Shown: positions 39,714-48,780 of the stretch, piece after piece
Position numbering within the stretch: the stretch's first letter is position 1
Layout of the letters: every line of letters starts with the position of its first letter
Assembly: GCA_937928385.1 (NCBI GenBank)
Contig: CALEZD010000098.1
Coordinates: 1 to 64,000, forward strand
DNA from: an uncultured Bacteroidota bacterium
GTDB lineage: Bacteria > Bacteroidota > Bacteroidia > Chitinophagales > Chitinophagaceae
Direction: 5' to 3'
DNA length: 64,000 bases
Notes under the pieces: generated by a model
Databases searched by the model: none
What the model was told of the DNA's origin: nothing
What the model saw: only the letters and a program-made list of their open reading frames with translations
Made by a program: the position numbers and the translations under genes

Positions 39714-42344
39714 ATGGAACTCAGCAAGAATTTTCAGCATAGGGAAGCAGAACAACATTGGTACGGACATTGGAACAAGTCGGGGTATTTTACATCGAAG
39801 CCCGATGAACGTCCGCCATATACCATAGTCATTCCGCCACCCAACGTAACCGGTGTACTGCACATGGGCCATGCACTGAACGATACAGTGCAGGACATAC
39901 TGCTGCGCCGTGCCCGCATGCTGGGATATAATACCTGCTGGGTGCCCGGTACCGACCATGCATCAATAGCTACCGAAGCAAAAGTGGTAGGCATGTTGCG
40001 CGAGCAGGGTATAGATAAAAACAAGCTATCGAGGGATGAGTTTCTGAAACATGCCTGGGAGTGGAAAGAGAAGTACGGTGGCATCATATTGCAGCAGCTT
40101 AAAAAATTAGGTTGCGCTCTTGACTGGGACAGGACAGCCTTTACCATGGATGATAATTATTACGCAGCGGTAATGCGTGTATTCGTAGAGTTGTACAACA
40201 AGGGATACATCTACCGCGGTGTAAAGATGATTAACTGGGACCCTAAGGCTAAAACAGCGCTTAGTGATGAAGAAGTAATACACAGGCAAACCAATTCTAA
40301 ATTGACTTATGTACGTTACCGCATAGTGGGTGACGAAGAAGAATACATCACCATAGCTACTGTAAGGCCAGAAACCATATTGGGCGATACTGCGGTGTGC
40401 GTTCATCCTGATGACCCAAGGTATGCACACCTGAAAGGGAAGAAGTGTATCATACCATTGGTGAACAGGGAGGTGCCCATTATATTTGATGATTATATTG
40501 ATATAGAGTTTGGTACAGGTGCATTGAAGGTAACGCCCGCGCATGACATCAATGACTATAACCTGGGACTGAAATATAACCTGCCTGTTATAGACACGCT
40601 GAACGAAGACGGTACGATGAGTGAGGCAGCGGGGTTATACATCGGGCAAGACAGGTTTGCCGTGCGCAAGCAGATAGTAAAAGATCTGGCAGCAGCAGGA
40701 CATATTGTAAAAGAAGAAGACTATAGTAACCAGGTAGGATTTTCTGAACGTACAGACGCGGTGATAGAACCCCGCCTGTCGATGCAATGGTGGTGCAATA
40801 TGGAAAAGATGGCCGGCCCTGCATTGGAAAATGTGATGAACGGGAATATCGAATTTCATCCTGCCAAGTTCAAAAACCTGTACCGGCACTGGATGGAGAA
40901 CATCAAAGACTGGTGTATCAGCCGCCAGCTATGGTGGGGCCAGCGCATACCCGCATGGTATGATAGTGAGAACACCATCTATGTAGCCGAAACAACTGAA
41001 AAAGCTCATGAGCAATACAAACAACAGAAACCTGAATTAGCTACACAACAACCTGAACTGAGACAGGATGAGGATGTACTCGATACATGGTTCAGCAGTT
41101 GGTTGTGGCCTATGCAGGTATTCGGCTGGAATGAAAACCCTGAGAATGCTGAGTTGAAGTATTATTATCCAACCAATACCTTGGTAACAGCTCCTGAAAT
41201 CATATTCTTCTGGGTAGCCAGGATGATCATGGCGGGTTACGAGTTTATGGGTGAAAAGCCATTCAACGAAGTGTACTTTACAGGTATAGTACGCGATAAG
41301 CAAGGCCGTAAGATGAGTAAGCAACTGGGCAACTCTCCCGACCTGCTGGCGCTGATAGACGAGCACGGTGCTGATGCAGTGCGTTTCAGTGTGATGATAT
41401 CGTCGCCTGCCGGTAACGACCTGTTGTATGATGAAGGCACACTCGAACAGGGCCGCAATTTCAGCAACAAGATGTGGAACGCTATGAAGCTGATAAAAGG
41501 CTGGGAAAGCAGGGTGGTGGATAATGTAGAAGAAGGCAACGAACAATTTGCCATCAACTGGATGGAGCAACGCATGGCGGAAGCCTCGCAGCAAATAGCA
41601 GAGCAGATAAAAGACTTCAGGCTGAGTGAGGGATTAAAGACTATCTACTCGTTGATTTGGAATGATTTCTGTTCATGGTACCTGGAGTGGGTGAAACCCG
41701 GTATGGACCAGCCCATGTCGCACCATGTATATCAGCGTACGGTAGATATATATGAGCAGCTGTTGCAACTGCTGCACCCGTATATGCCATTCGTTACAGA
41801 AGAGATATACCATAAACTGCGCGAACGCAAACCGGGACACGACCTGATGGTACAACAATTGCCTGTATTTGAAAGCATCAATACTGATATTTTGAAACAA
41901 GGCAGCCTGCTGCAGGAAGTAATCACATCGGTAAGGGATAACCGTGTCAAAAACGGGCTGAAACCCAAAGACACCATCAGGCTGTGGATTAATACACAAC
42001 ACCATTCTTTTTACGAAGCGGTACAGGATATACTGCGCAGGCAAGTAAATGCAGAACACATCGGTTTTACCGACACCGCAAAAGAAGATAGCATATCAGT
42101 AGTGGTACAGACAGACAAACTGTATATAGAAGCCGACAAAGAAATAGATACAGCAGCGCAGAAAGAGGAAATGCAAAAAGAGCTGGATTACCTGAAGGGT
42201 TTCCTGGAGAGTGTAAACAAAAAACTAAGTAACGAACGTTTTGTACAGAACGCAAAAGCGGATATAGTAGATAACGAACGTAGAAAGAAAGAAGACGCAG
42301 AAGCTAAGATAAAAACCCTTGAAGAAAGCCTGAGTTTATTGTAA
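39714..42344 (+). CDS. valS: Valyl-tRNA synthetase
   Basis: An 876-residue class I aminoacyl-tRNA synthetase that charges tRNA-Val. The HIGH-type motif is HMGHAL (about 46-51) and the KMSKS-type motif KMSKQ is in RDKQGRKMSKQLGNSPD (about 530). The editing domain and a C-terminal coiled coil (about 815-876, rich in Lys and Glu) are present. Length is that of the family. Next gene starts 4 bases after its stop. Confidence 0.97.
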   Translation: MELSKNFQHREAEQHWYGHWNKSGYFTSKPDERPPYTIVIPPPNVTGVLHMGHALNDTVQDILLRRARMLGYNTCWVPGTDHASIATEAKVVGMLREQGIDKNKLSRDEFLKHAWEWKEKYGGIILQQLKKLGCALDWDRTAFTMDDNYYAAVMRVFVELYNKGYIYRGVKMINWDPKAKTALSDEEVIHRQTNSKLTYVRYRIVGDEEEYITIATVRPETILGDTAVCVHPDDPRYAHLKGKKCIIPLVNREVPIIFDDYIDIEFGTGALKVTPAHDINDYNLGLKYNLPVIDTLNEDGTMSEAAGLYIGQDRFAVRKQIVKDLAAAGHIVKEEDYSNQVGFSERTDAVIEPRLSMQWWCNMEKMAGPALENVMNGNIEFHPAKFKNLYRHWMENIKDWCISRQLWWGQRIPAWYDSENTIYVAETTEKAHEQYKQQKPELATQQPELRQDEDVLDTWFSSWLWPMQVFGWNENPENAELKYYYPTNTLVTAPEIIFFWVARMIMAGYEFMGEKPFNEVYFTGIVRDKQGRKMSKQLGNSPDLLALIDEHGADAVRFSVMISSPAGNDLLYDEGTLEQGRNFSNKMWNAMKLIKGWESRVVDNVEEGNEQFAINWMEQRMAEASQQIAEQIKDFRLSEGLKTIYSLIWNDFCSWYLEWVKPGMDQPMSHHVYQRTVDIYEQLLQLLHPYMPFVTEEIYHKLRERKPGHDLMVQQLPVFESINTDILKQGSLLQEVITSVRDNRVKNGLKPKDTIRLWINTQHHSFYEAVQDILRRQVNAEHIGFTDTAKEDSISVVVQTDKLYIEADKEIDTAAQKEEMQKELDYLKGFLESVNKKLSNERFVQNAKADIVDNERRKKEDAEAKIKTLEESLSLL

Positions 42345-42348
42345 ATTT

Positions 42349-42834
42349 ATGCAGATGAAACGGAAGGTACATATATTCATGTTGTTGATAGGGTCATTGG
42401 TGACCCTGAATGTGGCTGCTGGTGAAGATGATAAAGAGAAGCAGAAAAAAACAAAAATTGTGCCGATACCTGTTTACTTCGGCAACAGTGATATCGACAG
42501 CGGACTGGTACCCAAACAGGTTTTTGATTCGTTGCTGAAACAGGGTCTTACTTCCCGCGACTCGAATGGCAGGGTGTTCAACGTCAATAGCTTTATGTTT
42601 ACGTACTGCGAGCGCAACCTGTACGAAGATTCAGTTGGCAACCCGATAATTGTGACAGACTACCTTTCAGAATTCAGCATGAAAGGCAAACTGGAGGAAT
42701 ATCAACTGGAAGCATTATTATACAAGTCGAAAAGAGGCGATACGCTCATTATTGAAAAAATAACCCTTACCTCTGCAGACAGTGCTAAAGCCACCGGCTT
42801 TGGCAAAGCCATGAAACTGGTAATAGGCAAATGA
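42349..42834 (+). CDS. Small exported protein, unknown
   Basis: A 161-residue protein with a signal peptide (MLLIGSLVTLNVAAG) and then an acidic/Lys stretch (EDDKEKQKKTK) and a mixed beta/helix part. No family is recognised. It starts 4 bases after valS and its stop overlaps the miaE start (ATGA), so it is made with a tRNA-charging and a tRNA-modifying gene, although its own exported nature does not suggest a tRNA role. Confidence 0.7.
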   Translation: MQMKRKVHIFMLLIGSLVTLNVAAGEDDKEKQKKTKIVPIPVYFGNSDIDSGLVPKQVFDSLLKQGLTSRDSNGRVFNVNSFMFTYCERNLYEDSVGNPIIVTDYLSEFSMKGKLEEYQLEALLYKSKRGDTLIIEKITLTSADSAKATGFGKAMKLVIGK

Positions 42835-43433
42835 GTACTGCAGATAACAGCATCCTGGGGCTGAAACTCCCAACCGACCCCAGGTGGGTAAACCTGGCAT
42901 CACTATCGCTGGAATACATACTGACAGATCATGCTTTTTGCGAACAGAAGGCTGCCGCCCAGTGTATCAGTTTGATACAACTGTACCCCGACAAGCAGGA
43001 ACTGATTGACGCATTATCGCCCATCGTTACAGAAGAGTGGGGGCATTTCCGCATGGTATGGGCAGAGATGAAGAAACGGGGTTTTAAGTTGGGCCGGCAG
43101 CGAAAAGATGAATATGTAAACCTGCTGTTGCAGTACCAGCCCAAAGGTGGCCCCAAAGAGGAAATGCTGCTGCATAAGCTACTGATATGCGCATTGATAG
43201 AAGCCAGGAGTTGTGAGCGTTTCAGGCTATTGAGCGAGGGGCTGGAAGAAGAATCGTTGCGTAAATTCTATTATAAATTCATGGTATCGGAGGCCGGGCA
43301 TTACCGGTTGTTTATTGACCTGGCAGAACAATATTACCCAACTGAGCAAGTACGCGCCTGCTGGAAAGACTGGCTGAAGAATGAGGAGCAGGTACTGAAG
43401 GAATTGACACCGCGGGGTGACAGGATGCATTAA
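42831..43433 (+). CDS. miaE: tRNA-(ms2io6A)-hydroxylase
   Basis: A 200-residue non-heme di-iron hydroxylase acting on ms2i6A at tRNA position 37 to give ms2io6A, requiring O2. The metal ligands are E38, E69 with H72 (EEWGHF), E124 (ALIEARSCERF), and E154 with H157 (SEAGHYRLF). The fold is ferritin-like four-helix. The presence of miaE implies miaA/miaB elsewhere. Its start overlaps the upstream stop (ATGA). Confidence 0.95.
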   Translation: MSTADNSILGLKLPTDPRWVNLASLSLEYILTDHAFCEQKAAAQCISLIQLYPDKQELIDALSPIVTEEWGHFRMVWAEMKKRGFKLGRQRKDEYVNLLLQYQPKGGPKEEMLLHKLLICALIEARSCERFRLLSEGLEEESLRKFYYKFMVSEAGHYRLFIDLAEQYYPTEQVRACWKDWLKNEEQVLKELTPRGDRMH

Positions 43434-43463
43434 AAAAGTGCCGGTATTGCCGGCACTTTTTTG
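43432..43463 (+). terminator. Terminator of miaE
   Basis: GTGCCGG and CCGGCAC stem with A-run before and six T after. Two bases after the stop. Confidence 0.85.
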
Positions 43464-43512
43464 TTAGAATAATATTCAGTGTACGTTGTATTTTAGCATA
43501 AATCTGAAAACT

Positions 43513-43803
43513 ATGTCAGAAGTTCTCACAGAAGGTAATGATAAAAAGGCTCGTTTCTATATCGAAGAAAACGGGGAGCGCATTGCGGTAATGGAATACG
43601 TATATGCCGGCGAGGATAAGTTCATTATTGAGCATACAGAGGTGAGCGAAAAACATGAAGGAAAAGGACTGGGTAAATTGCTGGTAGAGGCTGCCGTGAA
43701 TTTTGCCAGGGAACACCGGATGAAAATTATACCCCTGTGCCCCTATGCAAATGCTGTGTTTAAACGGAAGGTGGAGTACGCGGATGTATTATTTAAGCAA
43801 TAA
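43513..43803 (+). CDS. GNAT-like acetyltransferase
   Basis: A 96-residue small protein of the YjdJ-type GNAT family. Features are EENGERIAVMEYVYAGEDKFIIEHTEV, the acetyl-CoA loop HEGKGLGKLLVEAAV and KIIPLCPYANAVFKRK. The short length is usual for this subclass. A start 27 bases earlier is open, but the ATG at 43513 gives the usual MSEV- start. Substrate unknown. Confidence 0.88.
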   Translation: MSEVLTEGNDKKARFYIEENGERIAVMEYVYAGEDKFIIEHTEVSEKHEGKGLGKLLVEAAVNFAREHRMKIIPLCPYANAVFKRKVEYADVLFKQ

Positions 43804-43831
43804 AAAAAGCACATCCCGTAAGGATGTGCTT
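43802..43831 (-). terminator. Terminator of cspA
   Basis: AAGCACATCC and GGATGTGCTT stem; on the minus strand it is followed by seven T. It lies after the cspA stop (43854). Confidence 0.8.
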
Positions 43832-43853
43832 GCAATGAATTGGTATTGAATTA

Positions 43854-44048
43854 TTAGTTGATAACTTTTACGTTAACTGCGTTTAATCCTTTTTTACCGT
43901 CTTCTACATCGTATTGTACTTTGTCGTTCTCGTAGATATCGCTCTTTAAGCCCGATACGTGTACAAAGATGTCTTTTCCGCCGTCGGCGGGTTTAATGAA
44001 ACCAAAACCTTTTGATTTATTAAAGAATTTTACTGTTCCTTCTTGCAT
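43854..44048 (-). CDS. cspA: Cold shock protein
   Basis: A 64-residue OB-fold RNA/DNA-binding protein. The RNP1 motif KGFGFI and the RNP2-like DIFVHVS are intact. Cold-shock proteins melt RNA structure. It has its own -7 box and terminator. A divergent citrate synthase gene is on the other side. Confidence 0.97.
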   Translation of the reverse strand: MQEGTVKFFNKSKGFGFIKPADGGKDIFVHVSGLKSDIYENDKVQYDVEDGKKGLNAVNVKVIN

Positions 44049-44067
44049 TATTTATTAAATTAAGTAT

Positions 44068-44075
44068 CAAAGGTA
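44068..44075 (-). promoter_or_regulatory. -7 element of cspA
   Basis: On the minus strand it reads TACCTTTG, 20 bases before the start codon. No -33 TTG is at the right place. Confidence 0.6.
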
Positions 44076-44212
44076 GACATATATATCCAAAGTGCCTAAT
44101 AAATTATTTGTTAACTTCTAATAAATCATACAGCCTTATACCGCCGGATATGCATCTACAACTGGTAAACAAAGATTAATACTTCGTTTTTTTCTACTTG
44201 GCTATGATTTCG

Positions 44213-44220
44213 TACATTTG
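44213..44220 (+). promoter_or_regulatory. -7 element of gltA
   Basis: TACATTTG matches TAnnTTTG, 57 bases upstream of the citrate synthase start. Confidence 0.5.
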
Positions 44221-44277
44221 TTTTTCTCAAATAATAATTTATACATTTTTCATATATATTAGTTCTAAGATAATCTT

Positions 44278-45594
44278 ATGGGGTACATCAAAGACCGTTT
44301 TAAAGAGAAAGCTGACATTACAGCAGCGGAGATAAAGGATATACTGGCAAAACATGGTAATGTGAAGTTAGGAGAAGTAACAGTTGCCCAGGCTTACCAG
44401 GGTATGCGTGGTGTTCCGGGCCTGATTACTGAAACATCGTTACTGGATTCTGAAGAAGGTATACGTTTTCGCGGGTATTCTATTCCTGAGTTGAGAGAGC
44501 AGTTACCGCGTGCAGAAGGTGGTATTGAGCCATTGCCTGAGGGTTTGTTTCACTTGATGCTGGTTGGAGAGATGCCTTCTAAAGAAGATGTAGACCATTT
44601 GTCCGCTGTATTTGCGCGCCGATCTCACGTACCCAATCATGTCTTTTCAACTATTGACGCGTTGCCTGTCAATACACATCCTATGACACAATTCTGTGTG
44701 GCTGTGCTGGCTTTGCAGACCGAATCAAAATTCACTAAAGCATACAGGGAAGGTATCAGTAAGAAAGAATATTGGGATTATACCTACGAAGATTCCATGA
44801 CGCTGATTGCCCGCCTGCCTCGTATAGCAGCTTATATATACCGCCGCAAATACAAAGGTGGTGACCATATACAACCGGATGGTATGCTGGACTGGGCAGC
44901 TAACTTTGCGCACATGCTTGGCTTTGAAGACAAGCGTTTCTGGGCGCTTATGCGACTGTACATGACCATACATGCCGACCACGAAGGCGGTAACGTCTCT
45001 GCTCATGCCACACACCTGGTAGGCAGTGCATTGAGCGACCCTTATTTGTCTTTCTGCGCAGGGATGACCGGCCTGGCAGGCCCTTTGCATGGCCTGGCCA
45101 ACCAGGAGGTGATACTATGGATAGAAGAAATGTGCGAGGCTTTGGGTACAGAACAACCCACTAAAGACCAGATAGCTGATTATATCAAAAAAACATTGAG
45201 CGAAGGGAAAGTAGTGCCGGGATACGGACATGCAGTGTTGCGCAAAACCGACCCGCGCTTTACCGCACAAATGGAGTTTGCAAAAACACATTGCCCCGAT
45301 TCGCCCATGGTACAAACTGTGTGGAATGTGTACGAAGTAGCGCCGGCCATACTGGAAGCTACCGGTAAAATCAAAAATCCATGGCCGAACGTAGATGCAC
45401 ATTCAGGAGCATTGCTGAAGCATTTCGGATTGGTAGAGGAGGAGTTCTATACAGTGTTGTTTGGTGTATCGCGCGCGTTGGGCGTACTGGCCAGCCTCTG
45501 TTGGGACAGGGCATTGGGCTTCCCCATAGAGCGTCCTAAATCTCTGACTACAGAAGCTATAAAAAACAAACTGGCACAAACACCAGTAGCCTGA
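44278..45594 (+). CDS. gltA: Citrate synthase (eukaryote-type)
   Basis: A 438-residue enzyme joining oxaloacetate and acetyl-CoA to citrate. The catalytic residues are H271 (GPLHGLANQE), H318 (GYGHAVLRKTDPR) and D373 (NVDAHSG). The N-terminal segment (GYIKDRFKEKADI) and the overall sequence are of the type I mitochondrial-like form, which Bacteroidota commonly have, rather than the E. coli type II. A terminator follows it. Confidence 0.96.
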   Translation: MGYIKDRFKEKADITAAEIKDILAKHGNVKLGEVTVAQAYQGMRGVPGLITETSLLDSEEGIRFRGYSIPELREQLPRAEGGIEPLPEGLFHLMLVGEMPSKEDVDHLSAVFARRSHVPNHVFSTIDALPVNTHPMTQFCVAVLALQTESKFTKAYREGISKKEYWDYTYEDSMTLIARLPRIAAYIYRRKYKGGDHIQPDGMLDWAANFAHMLGFEDKRFWALMRLYMTIHADHEGGNVSAHATHLVGSALSDPYLSFCAGMTGLAGPLHGLANQEVILWIEEMCEALGTEQPTKDQIADYIKKTLSEGKVVPGYGHAVLRKTDPRFTAQMEFAKTHCPDSPMVQTVWNVYEVAPAILEATGKIKNPWPNVDAHSGALLKHFGLVEEEFYTVLFGVSRALGVLASLCWDRALGFPIERPKSLTTEAIKNKLAQTPVA

Positions 45595-45618
45595 TAAAGA
45601 ACAAAAATTTAAAAATCA

Positions 45619-45654
45619 CAGAGACGCTTTCACCCAAGGCGTCTCTGCTTTATT
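45619..45654 (+). terminator. Terminator of gltA
   Basis: CAGAGACGC and GCGTCTCTG stem around an 11-base loop, followed by CTTTATT. The T-run is weak. Confidence 0.65.
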
Positions 45655-45680
45655 AAAACATATTGACAAAACTTAACAGA

Positions 45681-46655
45681 ATGAATAAAGGTCCGGTTTC
45701 CCAGTTTATACAACATCATTACCGCCACTTTAATGCTGCGGCATTGGTAGATGCAGCCAAAGGCTATGAAACACACCTGCTGGAGAATGGTAAAATGCTG
45801 ATATCGCTGGCCGGTGCTATGAGTACTGCCGAGCTTGGTATTTCGCTGGCGGAAATGATAAGGCAGGATAAAGTGCACATTATCTCCTGTACAGGTGCCA
45901 ATCTTGAAGAAGATATAATGAACCTGGTGGCGCATACACATTATAAGCGTGTACCCAACTACCGCGACCTGAGCCCGCAGGAAGAATGGGACTTGCTGGA
46001 GAATGGTTTTAACCGCGTAACAGATACCTGCATACCAGAGGAAGAAGCTTTCCGCCGGATACAAAAACATATATACAAGATTTGGAAAGACGCGGAAGAC
46101 AAAGGGGAGCGCTATTTTCCCCATGAGTATATGTATAAACTGTTGCTGAGCGAAGTAATGAAGCCTGATTATGAAATAGACCCCAAACACAGCTGGATGA
46201 TTGCAGCGGCAGAAAAGAACCTGCCGATCATAGTACCGGGCTGGGAGGACAGCACTATGGGTAACATTTTCGCATCATACTGCATCAAAGGAGAACTGAA
46301 ACCCTCTACTATGAAGAGTGGTATTGAATACATGGTATGGTTGAGTGACTGGTACCGCAACAATTCTGCCGGGAAAGGCGTTGGCTTCTTCCAGATAGGC
46401 GGGGGCATTGCAGGAGACTTCCCGATATGTGTAGTGCCGATGATGTACCAGGACCTTGAGTGGCATGACGTGCCTTTCTGGAGCTATTTCTGCCAGATAA
46501 GTGACAGTACCACATCTTATGGTTCGTACAGCGGTGCTGTACCCAACGAGAAAATAACTTGGGGCAAACTGGATATTAATACACCAAAATACATAGTAGA
46601 AAGCGATGCTACGATAGTAGCCCCTTTGATTTTTGCCTATTTATTGGGTTGGTAA
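45681..46655 (+). CDS. Deoxyhypusine-synthase-like protein lacking catalytic Lys
   Basis: A 324-residue protein of the DHS family: LAGAMSTAELGISLAEMIRQ early, FFQIGGGIAGDFPICVVPMM at 237-255, broken after the Gly run, and YSGAVPNEKITWGKL near the end. True DHS uses a Lys in GGGxxK to form an imine with spermidine-derived butylamine. Here that position (245) is Gly. Bacteria also lack the eIF5A substrate. So the reaction is unknown; bacterial members are usually listed as DHS-like or homospermidine-synthase-like. The start is ATG 45681; an earlier TTG was not used. A terminator follows. Confidence 0.85.
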   Translation: MNKGPVSQFIQHHYRHFNAAALVDAAKGYETHLLENGKMLISLAGAMSTAELGISLAEMIRQDKVHIISCTGANLEEDIMNLVAHTHYKRVPNYRDLSPQEEWDLLENGFNRVTDTCIPEEEAFRRIQKHIYKIWKDAEDKGERYFPHEYMYKLLLSEVMKPDYEIDPKHSWMIAAAEKNLPIIVPGWEDSTMGNIFASYCIKGELKPSTMKSGIEYMVWLSDWYRNNSAGKGVGFFQIGGGIAGDFPICVVPMMYQDLEWHDVPFWSYFCQISDSTTSYGSYSGAVPNEKITWGKLDINTPKYIVESDATIVAPLIFAYLLGW

Positions 46656-46678
46656 TACTATTCCAAAATACATAAATT

Positions 46679-46703
46679 AAAAGCCGGTTAACAGCCGGCT
46701 TTT
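46679..46703 (+). terminator. Terminator of DHS-like gene
   Basis: AAAGCCGG and CCGGCTTT stem around TTAACAG, with a short T-run after it. Confidence 0.75.
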
Positions 46704-46727
46704 GATATTATCAAACGCTTATGTTGC

Positions 46728-46735
46728 TAACTTTG
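46728..46735 (+). promoter_or_regulatory. -7 element of the 46786 gene
   Basis: TAACTTTG matches TAnnTTTG. Transcription would begin at about 46740-46742, so the coding start must be downstream of that. Confidence 0.55.
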
Positions 46736-46785
46736 TTTCTATGATGCCTGCATCGTATTACGTACAGGTACAAAGAATCATATTT

Positions 46786-47250
46786 ATGAAATCATCCAGA
46801 GTAGCACAAATATCCAGGCATCATAACAGAATGAAAAAGCTGAAAAAGGCTAATATTCCCCCGGCTACTATTATGGACAGGGATGAAGCAGATATGGTGA
46901 TTATTGATGTCGTGCTCAAAGCATTGTACCATAACTCTCATATAGATACACTACATATTGACAATGATATTTACAAGCTGGCAAATATTGAGATACCCTT
47001 TGTAGAATCAGAACGATTGTGGGAGGTGATGCTTAATTCGGGGCTGGTAAACCCGGTGGCAGGATTTGGCAATGCAGGCAAGTTGAAACTATCACGTTCA
47101 GGGTATGAGTTAATGGCAAAATACGGAGGTTATGTTGAATACATGCAAGCTGTAAAAAATGCCTCCGGTATATTACGACAGCAACAAACTGAACAACTAC
47201 CGGATAATACAAAAGATAGCGACTGTATAGAGCTAACAGAAGATGAATGA
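46786..47250 (+). CDS. Hypothetical protein, winged-helix-like
   Basis: A 154-residue soluble protein with a basic N-terminus (MKSSRVAQISRHHNRMKKLKK) and a helical middle. The C-terminal part (LWEVMLNSGLVNP, KLKLSRSGYELMAKYGGYVEYMQ) looks like a short winged helix. No family is recognised. In-frame starts at 46702 (TTG), 46741 and 46744 exist, but the upstream terminator and predicted transcription start leave 46786 as the best. Confidence 0.65.
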   Translation: MKSSRVAQISRHHNRMKKLKKANIPPATIMDRDEADMVIIDVVLKALYHNSHIDTLHIDNDIYKLANIEIPFVESERLWEVMLNSGLVNPVAGFGNAGKLKLSRSGYELMAKYGGYVEYMQAVKNASGILRQQQTEQLPDNTKDSDCIELTEDE

Positions 47251-47320
47251 CGAATAAAATAAATACATTACAATCCAGCATTCTTAACCTTTACGAATAT
47301 ATTTAAACTATTTTTGCGCC

Positions 47321-48769
47321 ATGAAACAATTATTCAGGGCCTATATCATACTGATACCTGTCTTATTTAATCAAAACTATGCCACTGCCCAGGATACTGA
47401 CTGGACATTGCAACGTGCAGTACAATACGCGCTGGACCATAACATCAGCATACAGCAAAACGAATTGAACAGGAGACTGGAAAAACTCACCCTTCAGCAA
47501 AATCAATTATCCCAATTACCCAGCATCAATTTATCTACAGGGTACGGGCGTAGTTTTGGCCGTTCTATTGACCCCACATCCAACCAATTTGTGGATGGCA
47601 GCAGCTACGACTTTATGAGCCTGAGCGGCAGTGCTGATGTATTATTGTTCGGCTGGTTTCAACGCCGCAACCGCATTACACAGAGTAAATACAACCTGCA
47701 GGCAGCCGGCAAAGAACTGGAACAACTGCAAAATGATATATCACTAAATGTGGCCACCGGTTATTTGAGAATACTATTGGCAAAGGAGCAGGTAAAAATT
47801 AATGAGCAACAGGTAGCTTTGTCTGAGCAACAACTGGGGCAGACAAGGAGTTTTGCAGATGCAGGGCGGGTACCTGAATTGAACGTGGCCCAACTTGAAG
47901 CGCAACTGGCTGGCGACAGCTCGAACCTGATAGCCGCGCTAACCGAATACAACTCCGCTATATTGGATATTAAAGCATTGTTGAACCTGGACTTTGACGT
48001 ACCCTTTGAAGCAGTAGTGCAGGAGGATATAGAAACAGATTTTAACAATGTTCATATTTCGCCGGATGAAATATATGCTGCTGCCCTCAGCCGTATGCCG
48101 GTAATATCAGGCGCAAGGCTCCGTCTGCAGGCTGCACAAAAAGGGCATGCCGCAGCAAAAGGAGGTTTGTGGCCGCAGTTAGCCATCAGTGCGCAGGCAG
48201 GCACCAACTACTCGACCCTCAATAAAGACTATACCTTAACGGGTGCCACAGTCAACCCGGTGCAGGGTACTTATGCATTCGACTCCAGCCGAAATGATAT
48301 ATTGCCCATATACCAGACCACACCGGTATTTACCACCAACACACTACCATTAGGGAAGCAATTAGATAATAACTTCAGGCAAACTGTTTCCTTAGGCATA
48401 AATATTCCGCTGTTTAATGGCTGGCAGGCACAAACTGCGGCTAAACAAGCCAAAATCAATATGCTGACACAACAGCTGAGTGTTGACCAGGCAGAACTGA
48501 AGTTGAAACAAGACGTATATAAGGCGCATAATGATGCGAAGAATGCCCTGCAGAAATATTATGCAACAGTACGTGCGGCCGATGCTGCAAAACGTGCGCA
48601 TGAATTTGCACAAAAACGCAATGAACTGGGCCTGACCAATACCGTAGAGTACCTGGTAATACAAAATAACTGGTATAGGGCCGAGGCCAATATGGCCAGC
48701 GCTAAATATGATTTGATATTTAAGCTCAAAGTCATAGATTTTTATCTTGGCAAAGAGCTGAAACTATAA
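47321..48769 (+). CDS. TolC family outer-membrane efflux protein
   Basis: A 482-residue outer-membrane channel with a signal peptide (ending NYATAQD). Coiled-coil-forming helices and repeats fit the TolC trimer: YALDHNISIQQNELNRRLEKLTL, LNVAQLEAQLAGDSSNLIAAL and YKAHNDAKNALQKYYATV. It would work with inner-membrane pumps or type I secretion, but no pump is next to it. It is followed after 11 bases by suhB. Confidence 0.93.
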   Translation: MKQLFRAYIILIPVLFNQNYATAQDTDWTLQRAVQYALDHNISIQQNELNRRLEKLTLQQNQLSQLPSINLSTGYGRSFGRSIDPTSNQFVDGSSYDFMSLSGSADVLLFGWFQRRNRITQSKYNLQAAGKELEQLQNDISLNVATGYLRILLAKEQVKINEQQVALSEQQLGQTRSFADAGRVPELNVAQLEAQLAGDSSNLIAALTEYNSAILDIKALLNLDFDVPFEAVVQEDIETDFNNVHISPDEIYAAALSRMPVISGARLRLQAAQKGHAAAKGGLWPQLAISAQAGTNYSTLNKDYTLTGATVNPVQGTYAFDSSRNDILPIYQTTPVFTTNTLPLGKQLDNNFRQTVSLGINIPLFNGWQAQTAAKQAKINMLTQQLSVDQAELKLKQDVYKAHNDAKNALQKYYATVRAADAAKRAHEFAQKRNELGLTNTVEYLVIQNNWYRAEANMASAKYDLIFKLKVIDFYLGKELKL

Positions 48770-48780
48770 TAGATAAACTA

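Noticed and set aside
46702..46785. Upstream starts for the 46786 gene
   Set aside because: The TTG at 46702 lies in a terminator, and the predicted transcript starts around 46740.
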